The translations under genes were made by a program, and so were the position numbers. Shown in pieces: positions 27,493 to 40,900 of a DNA stretch of 64,000 nt. How positions within the stretch are numbered: position 1 is the stretch's first letter; each line of letters begins with the position of its first letter. The notes beneath the pieces were generated by a model that saw only the letters and a list, made by a program, of their open reading frames with translations, made no database searches and was not told where the DNA came from. Source of the stretch: Thalassospira lohafexi (lineage in GTDB: Bacteria > Pseudomonadota > Alphaproteobacteria > Rhodospirillales > Thalassospiraceae); NCBI RefSeq assembly GCF_002844275.1, contig NZ_NXGX01000005.1:124001-188000 (forward strand). Direction: 5' to 3'.

Positions 27493-27526
27493 AGAAACCG
27501 GCGATCCTGATGGACCGCCGGTTTCT
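27493..27526. terminator. Hairpin between convergent hydrolase and cyclase genes
   Basis: An 11-bp perfect stem (27493-27503 with 27516-27526) with a 12-base loop lies between two converging genes. The T-run after it is weak on both strands, so it is a plausible but not strong terminator. Confidence 0.55.
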
Positions 27527-27554
27527 ATGTTTAACATCAAAGCCGATTGTCAGT

Positions 27555-28499
27555 TCAACGGACAGCCACCGGATTAATGATCATCTGTACCGCACCTTTA
27601 AGCTTGGCCTGACCCAGTACAAACAGGAACTCATGCGCACGATCCGCCGCAAGGTCGCGGGTGACAATGTTTTCAAGGATATAAACCCCGTTTTCGGCCA
27701 GAAGTTTGACGTGAACCGGGAAAAACGCGTCCGGGTCTTCATGCGGGACGGCTTCAAGCCCCCATGTATCGGCCCCAACGGCGACGACACCCTGATCAGC
27801 CAGCCAGGACGCGGCGGCAAGCCCAAGACCCGGTTCGGTACGGCCATAAAGCCCATCATCCTTGCCCACCAGATCAAGCCACCCGGTATGGATCAGGGCC
27901 ACATCGCCTTTGCGGATTTCCGTTCCAGCCGCTTTTTGCGCTTTCATCAAATCATCAAGGGTAATCACATACCCGCCGTCAAGACGATCTGTTCCCTTGA
28001 TCGCTGCGATATCAAGCAACACCCCCCGCGTCGCAATCGGTGGCACATTTTCAATGCCGAGCTTTGTCAAGCCGGTGGCCATGACAAAGTCCTCGGCATG
28101 GTTGTTGTTATAATAGGTGTGATGATCGCCAAGATGACCAAGGCCATCAATCTGGGTCCCAACGCCGAGCCAGCCCGTGAACATATCGTCGTTATATGTT
28201 CCGGAATTGCTGCCGATGGTTTTATTCCCGCTTTGACTGGGCGAGAATACTGTTACCGCAACACCACGCGGCGCAAAGGCCGGTGTTTCGCGTGATATTT
28301 CCATCCCCAGTGAATAGACCTTTCCCGTTGAGATCAGCTTGATCGCCGCCAGGGTTGTTTCTGCACTTAGATTATTGGCCGCCCCGATCTGGTCATTCGG
28401 ACCAAATTTTGAGGCAAACCGGCCTTCGGCATGAACAGCATTGGCACAGGCCATGCCCAGAATAACCGACGCTGCGATCAGGATTTTTGATTTCTGCAT
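27555..28499 (-). CDS. Secreted cyclase family protein (PF04199)
   Basis: The 314-residue protein begins with a signal peptide (MQKSKILIAASVILGMACA, cleavage near VHA). The mature part matches the cyclase / kynurenine-formamidase-like metal hydrolase family: DGLGHLGDHHTYYN corresponds to the HxGTHxDxPxH metal motif in a degenerate form, followed by GVLLDIAAIKG and LIHTGW. The substrate is not predictable. GGGAGG directly precedes the ATG at 28499; the 21 codons of open frame upstream are not used. Confidence 0.82.
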   Translation of the reverse strand: MQKSKILIAASVILGMACANAVHAEGRFASKFGPNDQIGAANNLSAETTLAAIKLISTGKVYSLGMEISRETPAFAPRGVAVTVFSPSQSGNKTIGSNSGTYNDDMFTGWLGVGTQIDGLGHLGDHHTYYNNNHAEDFVMATGLTKLGIENVPPIATRGVLLDIAAIKGTDRLDGGYVITLDDLMKAQKAAGTEIRKGDVALIHTGWLDLVGKDDGLYGRTEPGLGLAAASWLADQGVVAVGADTWGLEAVPHEDPDAFFPVHVKLLAENGVYILENIVTRDLAADRAHEFLFVLGQAKLKGAVQMIINPVAVR

Positions 28500-28932
28500 T
28501 GTTTCCTCCCTAAGTTGATAAGGACTCAAGGATGGGCAACTAACATGCCAAGAAAACAACAAGGGAAACCGGGAAAAATTGCGTTATAAAGAGCGAAATT
28601 CGATCAACCTTGAATTTAGAATGATCGGTTATCGCTCAAGCGCGAAATCACTCACAACAAACATAAATCCGGCGCGCAGAAGGTCCCTTCCTTTCAGCGA
28701 AATTACCGCCCAACCAAAAATTGCATAACACCATTAAACTTTAACAGTTTTTTTTTCATGTACCACTTGAAAACCATGCTTAAACAACGTCATATTCCAA
28801 CCTCAAGGTTTCGGGGGAAATCAAAAAGTTCAACGCAAAAAAACACCCAAAGACACGTTTCTTGAGCGAGCATTTTGATTTCAGCACCAACGTTTGAAGG
28901 GCCAGACGTTGCAAAAAGAACAAGCAAATATT
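28500..28932. promoter_or_regulatory. 433-bp A+T-rich regulatory region before the NRPS-PKS
   Basis: The region separates the divergent cyclase gene from the megasynthase. It is clearly richer in A+T than its surroundings, with a run of nine T at 28748-28756. A weak sigma70-like pair, TTGAAA (28767-28772) and CATATT (28791-28796, 18-bp spacing), lies about 135 bases before the likely start codon. No clear operator or riboswitch fold was found. The long untranslated leader implied is an inference. Confidence 0.4.
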
Positions 28933-31900
28933 ATGGCTGGGAAGGATAAGGACCATTATCCTCTTACATCGCCACAAGCAGCTATTTGGCTGGATCTGGC
29001 CAAAGGCCGTGATCCCGTACAATATAATATCTGTAATGTTATTGAGTTCGCTGGAAAACTCGATATAGACCTTTTGCACCGGGCCATTGTCCAGTGTGAC
29101 GGTGAAAATGATGCCCTGCGCCTGCATTTTTCAAGTCATCAAGGCGAGGTCACTCAGTTCTTTGTTGATGAATGCCGACCAACAGACTTTGGTGTCATTG
29201 ATCTGCGCTCTGAGGACGATCCAAAGGCAGCCGCCTTCGTCGAAGCCAAAGCCCTTCAAACCCGCCCTCTTGCATTTGAGGTTGGCGAGAACTGTCGTCA
29301 TCAGGTCCTGCAGCTAAACGACGACCTTTTCTGGTGGGTCCGTGTTTATCACCATCTTGTGTGTGACGGATACGCGGGTCACTTGATCGCCGAACGGACA
29401 GCATCGATCTATAACGCGCTAAGCGCAAAAACCGATATTCCCGAATGCCCATTCCATTCCTACCGCGCGTTTATTAAAGCCGACGCTTCCTATTCTGATG
29501 GGCCTGCATATCAAAATGATCTGGTCTATTGGCGCGAACGCCTTACACCCGACAGGCCACCATCCACGTTTTCGGCCTACCCGGTTGGAGAGGCACAGAA
29601 AAGCGCACAATTTACCGACACACTTGATGACGCGACGCTAAAGTCATTACAAAGCGTATCACGCGCATGCGGCATGTCAGCAACCGCGATGACAACGAGC
29701 ATTTTTGCCATCCTGCTCGGGCGGATTACACATCAAAATCATCCGGTCTGGAATATGCCGATGCTCAATCGGCTTGGTAAAGCTGAGCGAAACACACCCG
29801 GCACATTCACATGCGTCGCCCCCTACGATACAAGTTTAAGTGAACATAAAAGCATATCGGAACTGGGCAAAAACATCTTTGCCACATCCCGCCGAGACGT
29901 GCGTCATGCCCGCATAACCCCGCTGCGTTTACGGATGGCCAGTATTGGCGCAAAAAGCCTTTCGGCGTCAGGTGCTAATTTCAACAGTCTTGATTCTGCA
30001 ACACCGATTGCATTTTCCGGCCTTTTAACCCGACGCATCAACATTCAGGTTGGCCCGGCCAACGACCTTAGTCTGGCATTTTTCAGCGAAGCAATATCCC
30101 CCACGCAATCAAGAGCAGAACTGATCTGGCAATTTGACGCCAATCGCATTGATGAGCCTGCCGTCAGACAAATTGCAGATCAGTTTGAACTGCTTCTTAA
30201 AGCAGTTTTGGCCAATCCCGATCAGGATATCGTGGCCCTTGGCAATCTTGTGACGATTGACCAAGAAAGCCTCGGTCTGAACAAGAACACGCCAAATAGC
30301 CAAAAACTGTCCGCCAGCTCGCATGAAGTCCCGGTTCTCGCATCAGAAGATGAAAAGCAACTTGCAACAGACATCACCCGCATCTGGACCGGGTTGATCC
30401 AGAATGACGATATTGGGCCAGATGACAACCTGATTGAAGCTGGCGCGCATTCGCTGCTGCTGCCCCGCGCGCAATATGCACTGTCGCGACTTGTAGGTCA
30501 TGATCTTTCCCTGCTTGAGATTTTTGAACACCCAACCATAAATGGCCTCACACGTCATATCTGCGATACCTTTCCCAATGTTAAGGTGGCCTCGGCTAAC
30601 CACGGTCAAGGTATCGACGGCGCACCAGACACAAACACCGTTGTCGGGACGCACCAAGGCACTCCTGAGCCGATCGTTCAGGATAGACAACAGATCGTCG
30701 CTAACATCACCCGTATCTGGGCCGTGTTGCTTGAAAATGACGATATCGGGCCGAATGAAAATCTGATCGAAGCGGGTTCTCATTCGCTGCTACTGCCCCG
30801 CGTGCAGTACGAGTTTTCGGAACTCTTCGGGATTGATATGTCCCTGCTTGAGATTGCCGAGTGTGCATCAATCAATGCCCTTGCTGACCGTATCTGCGAA
30901 ACCTGCCCCAATTTCAAGACGGTGCATGAAAACGCAATCACCACCCCCCCCTTGTCAGAAGAAACAAGTGCCCCCGTTCGATCTTTACCAAAAGAAATCC
31001 CGGTTATCTGGCAAAATGGCCTTCACATATTGCCGTTCAGCGCCCCGACCCGTAGCGAACTCGACGCAATTACCGCACATGCTTCCGCGCAACTAAGCTA
31101 TGATGGCTCAGCTAACCATCTCTCCCTTCTGGCGACGGAACTGGCAGTAGCCGAACCTCATTCAGAACGTGCCGTGATCCTCGCGCACGATACGGCATCA
31201 GCCATTGACGCACTTACGTCTAACCATTCGCCAATGCGCATCGACGCAACCCTTTCGGGCGATCCAATCGAAACCTTATTGCTATTTCCCGGCCAAGGAT
31301 CGCAACGTCCGGGGATGGCCCGTGCCCTGTTTGATGCGGACCCGGAGTCCGCCGAACTGATCAATCGCGCCTGTAAAGAAGTTATCGGCTTTTCCGGCCC
31401 GATTGACCTGCGGGATTTGCTTTTATCGACCGCCCCCACGCATGCCGAAACAGAACAACTTGCCAACACCGACTATGCTCAACCGGCTTTGTTTATCTTT
31501 GAGTATACACTTGCGACCTGGTTGATGCGGTATGGCGTCACGCCATCAGGTTTGGCTGGACATAGTATCGGTGAATATGTCGCAGCTTGCATCGCAGGCG
31601 TCATGTCCTTTGAAGATGCCCTGCGCCTTGTTGTGATGCGCGGCAAACTCATGCGCCAAACCGCCCCCGGTGCGATGTACGCCCTTTCCATGCCCGAAGA
31701 CGACGTTACCGATATTCTGACGCATTTTGGCTCCAAGCTGTCCTTGGCGGCGAAAAACGGACCGCGCCAGCATGTGGTTGCAGGTGATATCGCGTCTATT
31801 GATCGCCTTGAAAGTCATCTGAAAGCGACGGGTAAATCTGGCAGGCGTCTGGTGGTCTCACGCGCCTTCCATTCTGATCTGATGGATCCTATCCTTGCGG

Positions 31901-34900
31901 CATTCCGTGATGAAGTTGCCACAGTTAGCCTGCACGCACCAAACATCCCGATCCAGTCGAACTTGACCGGAAAATGGCTGACCGATGAAGACGCGACAAA
32001 CCCGGATTATTGGGTGCGCCATTTGCGTCATGGTGTCCGGTTTGCCGACAATATTCATGGCCTGTTGTCATCCGCCCCCACAGGTCTGTTTATTGAATGC
32101 GGCCCGGGCCAGACGGCAACCCGTCTGGCAGCGGTGAACGGGGTCAAGGCAGAACACTGCATTGCCCTGCAATCTGCCTCACCGCCCGAAAGCACATTAG
32201 AGAAAACGCTTCGGGGACAGGATGCACTCGCCCATGGCCTGGCAACCATGTGGGCACATGGCGCACAGCTTGCGTTTCGCTCTGAAACAACCGGCTCCGC
32301 AGAAACACAACAGAAACCGGCTCAAACCTCAAATGACGAGGAAGATCTAAAACCCGGCCCCATCGTGTCTGCGTTTCCGGCCCATCCTGCAGTCGAGGGG
32401 CAATGGCTGGCCCGTCGCGATCAGCCAGCAGACAACAGCCATCACATTATTGTCAGCTTCCGCTTGCCTCAAAACACCGACTTTAAAGACGCCAAACGCG
32501 CCATTGAACAAGTCATAGAGCGCCATGACGCCCTGCGTTCCACATTTGACGAGCACCAAGGTCAGCTGCAGCATCGCGTTCACGCCACTATGCCGGTCCC
32601 GGTTAGAGAACTTGATCGCGTTGAAGACATCCGAATTGGCCTGTTTGATTTGCGAAACGGTCCGCTGGCCCGAGCTGGCTATGTTGCGCAAAATAGCTCC
32701 CGTCCGCCGATCCTTGCACTTGCCATTGATCACATTTGCTTTGACGGACAATCCGCCCCCACCCTCGAACGCGCGTTTCTCGACGCCCTACATGGTATCA
32801 AGACACCCCGTCCCGAAACGGCAGAATCCATTGCGAGGCGCGGGCATGAGGATTTGGCTGGTAACCGTGGGAAAACAGGAAATAATTTCTGGAAAGAACG
32901 CAGTGAATTGCTGCTAGCAACACCATTGCCTGCCGGATCAGATGCGACACATCCTGGTCGTTCCACACGCCTGTTTAAGAAGCTGAGCAGCCAGCAGGTT
33001 GACGCCTTTACGACGCTATCGCGCCATATTAAAACCGCGACGCCGACCGCCATCTGGAACGCACTCATTCTGGCTGTGATTGCACGCCACAAGGAACATG
33101 GCGTCGCGGTTCTCGGGCAACCGTTTTCCGGGCGACATGGTCGCGACAACCAACATATCATCGGTTGTTTTGCCAACGTTTTGCCAATCGCGATCAAGGT
33201 CGACCTGCAGGCAGGCTTTGACGTCTTGGTCGGCACTGTCGCCCACGAAATACTATCGATGCTCGATATCCAGGATTATCCGTTATCGCGTTTGATCAAA
33301 GATCTGTCACAGATGGCAAAAGCGCCGGTCGACCTGCCGTTTGATGCGGTCAGCACGATCGAAATCAACGAAGATATTAACGACATCAACGATATTGATT
33401 TCGGTGCGGGAAAATTCCCGCTGATGGCAACACTTCTCAAATGCGGTGCCGGAACATTTATCGCAATTGAATATAAAACATCAATTTATGGCCCCCACTG
33501 GGCGGAGCGCTTTGCCGAACGCTTGCTCTCCTTCCTTGGCAGCTTGGCCACAGAACCGGATAAACCACTGGGTGAGATTGATATTCTGCCAAGTGACGAA
33601 CGGCAGTTTTTAATCGAAGACCTTAACGCAACACATTCCCAATACCCGCGCGACACGGGGCTTGGTGAATTACTTGCGTTGCGCATTCAAGATCCCGCCT
33701 GTGCCAATCGCATTGCAATTAGCGATGGCAAAACCAGAATCAGTTACCGCGACCTTGGCGTCTTGCTGTCAGAACAATCAACCAAACTCGACGAGATTGG
33801 TGTCCAACCCGGCCAAACCGTCGCCCTTGCCACAGAGCGAAATACCGATGCGATTATCGCCATTCTGAGTTTGGTCTGGCATGGCAATGCCTACCTGCCA
33901 ATCGACAAATCCCTACCGGCAAATGCAATTGCCGATTTGATGGACGAATGCGGCGCAAATACGCTTCTTTGTAGCCCCCACGAGCAGGATCGTCTGGCGG
34001 AACTGGCTGCACGTTTTAATGTTGCGCCTTTGCCAACCGCACAGACCAATGGGGCCACCGCCAAATTCAAATCCCCTGCGAAACGGTCAGGTGATGATCT
34101 TGCCTATGTCATGTTCACATCCGGATCAACGGGCAAACCAAAAGGCGTTCTTGTACCCAATCGGGCCGTTGCACGCCTTGTTTTGAACAACCCCGCCCTT
34201 CCGTTTGATGAAAACGACGTAATTGCACAGGCAGCTTCTCTTGGCTTTGACGCCGCTACACTTGAAATCTGGGCACCGCTTTTGAACGGCGGGCGCTTAC
34301 ATGTCCTTGACAATGAGGCCCTGTTTAACCTCTCGACACTGAGCACCACGCTTGCCGATGCCGGTGTCACGACAATGTGGATGACAGCCAGCCTGTTCAA
34401 CCTCATTTCTGACGAAACACCAGAATCGTTCAAATCGCTCAAACGTTTGATGAGCGGTGGCGAGGCCCTGAGCCCTGCCCATTTGCGCAAGGTCCGTGCG
34501 GCCTGCCCTGACGTCATGCTTATCAACGGCTATGGCCCAACCGAAAACACAACATTTACCTGTACACACTTGATCACTGAAAGTGATCTTAGAACAGGTC
34601 ACATTCCGATTGGGAAGCCGATTGGCAATACCCGCATCTATGTTGTCGATGGCGAGGGCCAACTGGCCCCGGTCGATGTCTGGGGTGAACTTTACACCTC
34701 TGGCGACGGGCTTGCACTTGGCTATACCGGTGCCCCCGAACGCACCGAAAAATCATTTGTAAAGATTGATGGCATTGACGAAGAGCGCCTTTACAAAACC
34801 GGGGACCGGGTACGTTGGCGCCAGGATGGCACCATCGAATTTGGCGGGCGCCGGGATGGACAGGTCAAAATCCGCGGCCACCGCATTGAACTGACAGCCA

Positions 34901-37900
34901 TTGAACAGAAACTCTCAAGCCTTGCGGGCATTCGCAACGTCTGTGTCTTACCGATTGGTACCGGTGCAAACGCGTTTCTCGGTGCCGCCATTGCCGCGGA
35001 CAATGATGACAGGGACGCTTGGGTATCCGCCCTTGCACGCGATTTCCCCGACTATATGGTCCCCGAACGTTTCGTTGTTTTCCCGCATCTTCCCGTGAAC
35101 GCAAATGGCAAGGTCGACCGTAAAAATCTGCAAGCGGCCATTGCCCAAGCCGATCATGTTCGTGCTGTCGAAAAAACGCAAAGCACTGCATCCGAAGACC
35201 TGATCGCGGGCCATTTTGAAACACTGTTCCCCGGCAAGGCAATTACGCCATCGTCTGATTTCTTTGCCCTTGGTGGTCATAGTCTTCTTGCCATGCGTCT
35301 TGCTGGCATGATCGAAACCCACACAGGCCAGCGCCCGAAAATTCAAGACATCTTTACCGCACGCACGGTCGCAAGTATCGCCACACTGGTCGGGGATGTA
35401 AAATATGCGTCTGCACAGGAAATCCTGCCCCGGACAAACGCAGACCGCTTTGCCCTTTCAAGTGGACAGGCGCGCTTGTGGGTCTTGCAACGCATGCAGC
35501 CCGAACTGGCCGTTTACTCGGTTCCGATCACGTTTGAGTTGACCGGCACAATCGACGCATCCGCGTTACAGCGCGCATTCAACCACCTTGAAGACCGCCA
35601 GCATGCTTTGCGTTTACGCTTTACATCCGACCCGGACCACCCGGACGGCGTTGTTCAGGTCCTTGCACCATCCGGATCATGGGTGTTGCGCCATCATCAT
35701 ATGGATGAAGCAACGGCCAACAACTTTGTCGCAGCCGAAACCGCTCGCCCGTTTGATCTTGAGGATCAGCCGCTGGCACGTGCTGATCTGATCACGCTTA
35801 CCCCGGACCATCACCTGTTGATGATATCGCTGCATCACGCCATATGCGATGGCTGGTCGATGCCGGTATTGCTCGGCGAATTGACCGCCTTTTACCAAGC
35901 CGAACTCAATGGCGGCACCCCGTCACTGCCCCCGATTACCCATCATTATGAGGATTTCGTAAGCTGGCAACGTGCCTATCTTGCAACGGACGCCGGCAAA
36001 GCTGCCCTGACGCGCTGCAAAGATCGCCTTCTTCCGCTGGCAGAGCCCCTAAACCTGCCAACAGATTATCCGCGTCCGGCCGAACGGCGCTTTGCCGGTG
36101 ATTTTCAGGCCGTCGCATTTAGCAACACGACATCGCAACTGATTGACCAAGCCGCCGAACGGTATGGCACAACAGCCTTTAGCATCCTGACCGCCCTCAC
36201 ACAGGTTCTGCTTTATCGTCACTGCGGGCAGACCGATATCCCGATGGGTATGCTGGTCGCCGGGCGGGATAATGCGTCGCTGGACAATGTCATTGGCTTC
36301 TTCGTCAATACGGTCGTTCTTCGACAGAAGGTCGATCCGGATGCGCTGTTTGACGACCATCTGGCCACCACCACAAAAACCATCATGCAGGCCCTGTCCG
36401 ATCAGGCTGTGCCGTTTGAGGACGTCGTCAATGCCGTCAATGCGCCGCGTGATTTGTCACGCAATCCGCTGTTTGACGTGCTGGTTGCCTGGCAGGACGA
36501 CATGCCCGAAATCCGCACCTTTGGCGACATGGAAATCTCGCTGCGCGAAACCGAATTCCCCTTTGCCAAATTTGATCTGGGTTTCTATTTTTTCCGCAAA
36601 AACGCAAAGCTTTCCGGCCATATCGAGTTTGATACCGCACTGTTTGACCGCGCAACGATCGTCGCCTTTGTCGAACGGCTTGAAACGCTGTGCCATGCTG
36701 CTCTGTCTGGGATGGTAAATGCGCCGCTATCAGCTCTGTCGATCCTGCCTGATGCAGAACACGCCCGGATTGACCAGTTCAATGCCACCCAAAAACACCT
36801 GCCGATAGATCGCAGCATTTCCGAACCGTTCCTTGATCAGGTTGCAGCAACGCCCGATACCATCGCCGTTCGCGACGATACTGATGCGCTCAGTTACCAA
36901 CAGTTTGCCCGACGTGCAGCCGGGATCGCCGAAATACTGCGTGGTAAATCAATCAAACCCGGCGATGTCGTCGGCGTTGCGGTGCGCCGTTCGGTTAACA
37001 TGCTGGCCGCCATTCACGGGATTCTTCTGGCCGGTGCGGCCTATAGCCCGCTTGATCCCGATCATCCCGAACAACGCCGCAAAGACATGCTTGATGATCT
37101 TGGCGACGGGTTCGTAATCACAACGCCCGATCTGACCGATCTGTTTGACCCAGCCAAGACCATTGTTCTTGATGGCAATGAAGATGCCGATGTTCCCGCC
37201 CTGACAAGCGGCCCGGATGATCTGGCCTATGTCTTATTTACATCCGGTTCAACCGGCCGCCCCAAGGGGGTCGAGATCGCCCATCGTGGGGTTCTGAACC
37301 GTATCCTTTGGATGCAGGATGCCTTCCCGCTGGGTCCCGATGACGTGATCTTGCAAAAGACACCGATCACCTTTGATGTATCGGTCTGGGAACTTTTCTG
37401 GTGGTCATGGACGGGTGCGCAAGTTGTCTTGCCCGCCCCCGGTGCTGAACGCGATCCCCGGCAAATTGCCGATGCCATTTGCCAAAACCGTGTAACGACA
37501 ATGCACTTTGTGCCGTCGATGCTGGCAACGTTCCTGTTTGCCATCGAAAGCGGGATGGTTGATATCGAAAAGCTGGCAACGCTCAGGCGTGTTTTCGCCA
37601 GTGGCGAGGCCCTTGACGCGGCTGTTGTGCAACGGTTCAACGCTTTGCTATTCGATAAATTCGGCACCGAACTTCACAACCTTTATGGCCCGACAGAGGC
37701 CACGGTTGATGTCACCTGGCAGGCATGTTCGCCTCATCACACAGGTAGTGTCGTTCCGATTGGCAAACCGATTGCCAATACCACGGTGCATATTCTGTCT
37801 GGCGATTTCAAACCGCTTCCCATCGGGGTTGCCGGTGAAATCATTCTGGGCGGCCCGCAAATCGCACTTCGGTACCGCAACCGCCCTGAACTCAGTGCAG

Positions 37901-40900
37901 AAAAATTCCCGAGCGATCCAACATCACCGGGAAGCCGCCTGTATCGCACCGGCGATCTGGGGCGCTGGCGTCGAGATGGCACCGTCGAATATCTGGGCCG
38001 CATTGATCATCAGGTCAAAATTCGTGGATACCGGATTGAGTGCGGCGAAGTCGAAGCCGCCCTTGAAAGCCACCCGAATGTCGAACGCGCACCGATCAAG
38101 GCCGTCAAGGTCGCGGGCCTTGATGAACTGCATGCGTTTGTTCTGGGCACGACGGATCTTGACGTTGCAACATTGCGCGAACACCTGCGCAAATGCCTGC
38201 CCGAATACATGATCCCCGCACGTTTTTTTGCGATTGATCATCTGCCTCTGACCAGCAGCGGCAAGGTTGACCGTAAGGCTCTTGCCGGTAAACCGATCCG
38301 CGCCAATTTGGCCAAAAGCACCGCACCTGCAAAATCTGCTGCGCAGCCCGCCCAAAAGACCCAGGCTGCAACCCGCACCATCGAAGCCGACATTACGCGG
38401 TTGTGGGCAGAAGTTCTGCCCGACGTGACCCCGACGCGGGACGACGGGTTCTTTGACGTTGGTGGTAACTCGCTGTTGCTACTTCGTCTGTTTGAAAAAA
38501 TTGATGCCCGCTGGCCCGGCAAAATCGCGATTGTCGATCTGTTTGCCAATCCGTCGATTGCCGGTCAGGCCGGCCTGATTACCCGTGATGCAAACATCCC
38601 GACCGACAGCGGATTGACCAAATCCGAAAGTGCCATTCTTGCCAATGATGAACCGATTGCAGTGATTGGCATGGCGCTTCAGGTTGCCGGTGCAGACACG
38701 CCAGAACAATTCTGGACCGATGTCGCCGCCGGGCGTGATCTTGTCCGCCCATTGCCCGCCGCCCGCGAAGCAGATGCGCGCGAACTCTATAGCGCAATCG
38801 GCAAACCCGTCCCGGCACGCTTCCGCGAAGTCGCCTATCTCGACACCCTGTTTGAATTTGATGCGCAACGCTTCCGCCTTGCCCCAATAGATGCCGGACT
38901 GCTTGATCCCGATCAACGCCTGTTCATCGAAACAGCCTTAATGGCGATGGAAGATGCCGGCTATGGCGGTGCAGCACTTAAGGGCCAAAAGGTCGGTGTG
39001 TTTGCCGGTGGTGGCACCAATCCGGTTTGGCGTATGGCCATGGATCGCATCCCGCCCGCCAAGGCCGAACAGGCCTTTGCATTGAACGTGCCGTCAAACA
39101 TTGTCACCCGCCTGTCGTTCTTAAAGGATTGGCACGGTCCGGCCAATGTCATTGATACCGCCTGTTCGTCTTCACTGGTTGTCGTCCATCACGCTTGCCA
39201 GAACCTGCGCAATGGCAGTTGCACGGTGGCCATTGCCGGTGGGGCCAAACTCCTGCCCTGTCCGCCGGATGCCTATAACGGCTTTACCATCGACTCTTCC
39301 ACCGCCCGCACCCGTGCCTTTGATGCTGGGGCCGACGGTACTGGCATGGGCGAAGGCAGCGTTATCTTCGTGCTCAAACCGCTTAGCAACGCACTAAAGG
39401 ATGGCGACCCTATCCACGCGGTTATTCGCGGCAGTGCGGTCAATCAGGACGGCACCTCAAGCGGGGCTGCCGCCCCCAATCCGGTGATGCAGGCCGAAGT
39501 TATCAAGGACGCGGCACGTTCCGCCGACATTGATCTTGCCAGTGTGTCGTATTTTGAAGCCCACGGAACCGGCACATCCCTTGGTGACCCGATTGAGATT
39601 GATGGCCTGACACGCGCCTTTGCGGGAATATCGGGTCAAAAATATCTCGCCTTTATCGGATCGGGCAAGGGCAATTATGGTCATCTTGACGGCACCGCAG
39701 GCGCACTTGGTCTGGCCCGCGCCATCATGGCCCTGCGCCATGATCAAGCCCCACCACAGCCCTATTTTGAAACCCCAAATCCCAAGATCAATTTTGACCG
39801 TGCCCCGGTTCAGGTCGCGCAAAAACGCGCGAAACTTCCCGATCAGGGTACTGCGCGCCGGGCTGGCATCAGTTCGTTCGGGCTTAGTGGCATTAACGCG
39901 CATATAGTGATCGAAACCGCACCAGAGCGGACGAACCGTCCGCAATCAGAATTCAAACCCGATACGGTGTTTGTCTTTGCCCTGTCGGCAGGTAGCGTTG
40001 ATGCCCTGCGCCAATATGCCGCAAACCTTCATCACCGTATCAGCAACGATCCGTCATTGGCCCTATGTGACATTGCCCTGACACTCGCATCCGGGCGTGA
40101 TGCGTTAAAACATCGCTTTGCCTTTATCGCGCAAACCCGTACAGAGCTTCTTGATCATTTGCTTGGACTGGCCACCGGGATTGAAACGCCAAGCAGTGTC
40201 AAAACCCCAACAGACGACAATTGCGAGGTCGTACTTAACAACCCGGCGACGGCACAAAGCCAAATTGATTGCTACCTTAACGGTGGAAACTTGCTATGGC
40301 CCGCCGATGCCAAGGCACGGCGCGTTTCGCTGCCTCCGGCCCCGTTTGTCCGTAAGACATGCAAACCTGTTTTCGAAACACGCCCCCAAACCACATCACA
40401 AGGCATCCTGCAGGGGCCGGTCGAAACACCAACCACGCGCGTCTTTAGCATCGCCATCAATGATCCTGCTTTCTGGCCTTTGCACGAACACAAACTCAAT
40501 GGCCATCCGACACTGGTCGGCATGGCTGTTCCGGCTCTGATGGCAAAGGCCGCGGCCAGCCTTGCCTCCACGCCAAATCAACCAATCTGTCTGTCCAACC
40601 TTGTCTGGCACTCGGCACTGGTTGAAAACAGTTTACCAGACGGCAAAGTGACCCTGTCGTTTGACGATGATGGTAAGGTTGAGCTCGCAGGACGCCTTAA
40701 AAATGGTACTTGGCGCGTCTTTGCCACCGCCTCTTGGCATGCGGCCCCTGCCATAACAATGGCACCCACATCATCGCTTGAGGACATTCGCCTTCGCACC
40801 ATCAATAGCGTGCCTGATTTATCATTTTCCAATCAGTTTGGCGCGATCAACGTCAGTGACCGTTGGGATTGCACCCTGTCGCTACAGTTCGACAGCACCG

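Noticed and set aside
27510-28295. 261-codon plus-strand frame opposite the cyclase gene
   Set aside because: The minus-strand gene has a signal peptide, strong ribosome site and family motifs; the opposite frame has none.
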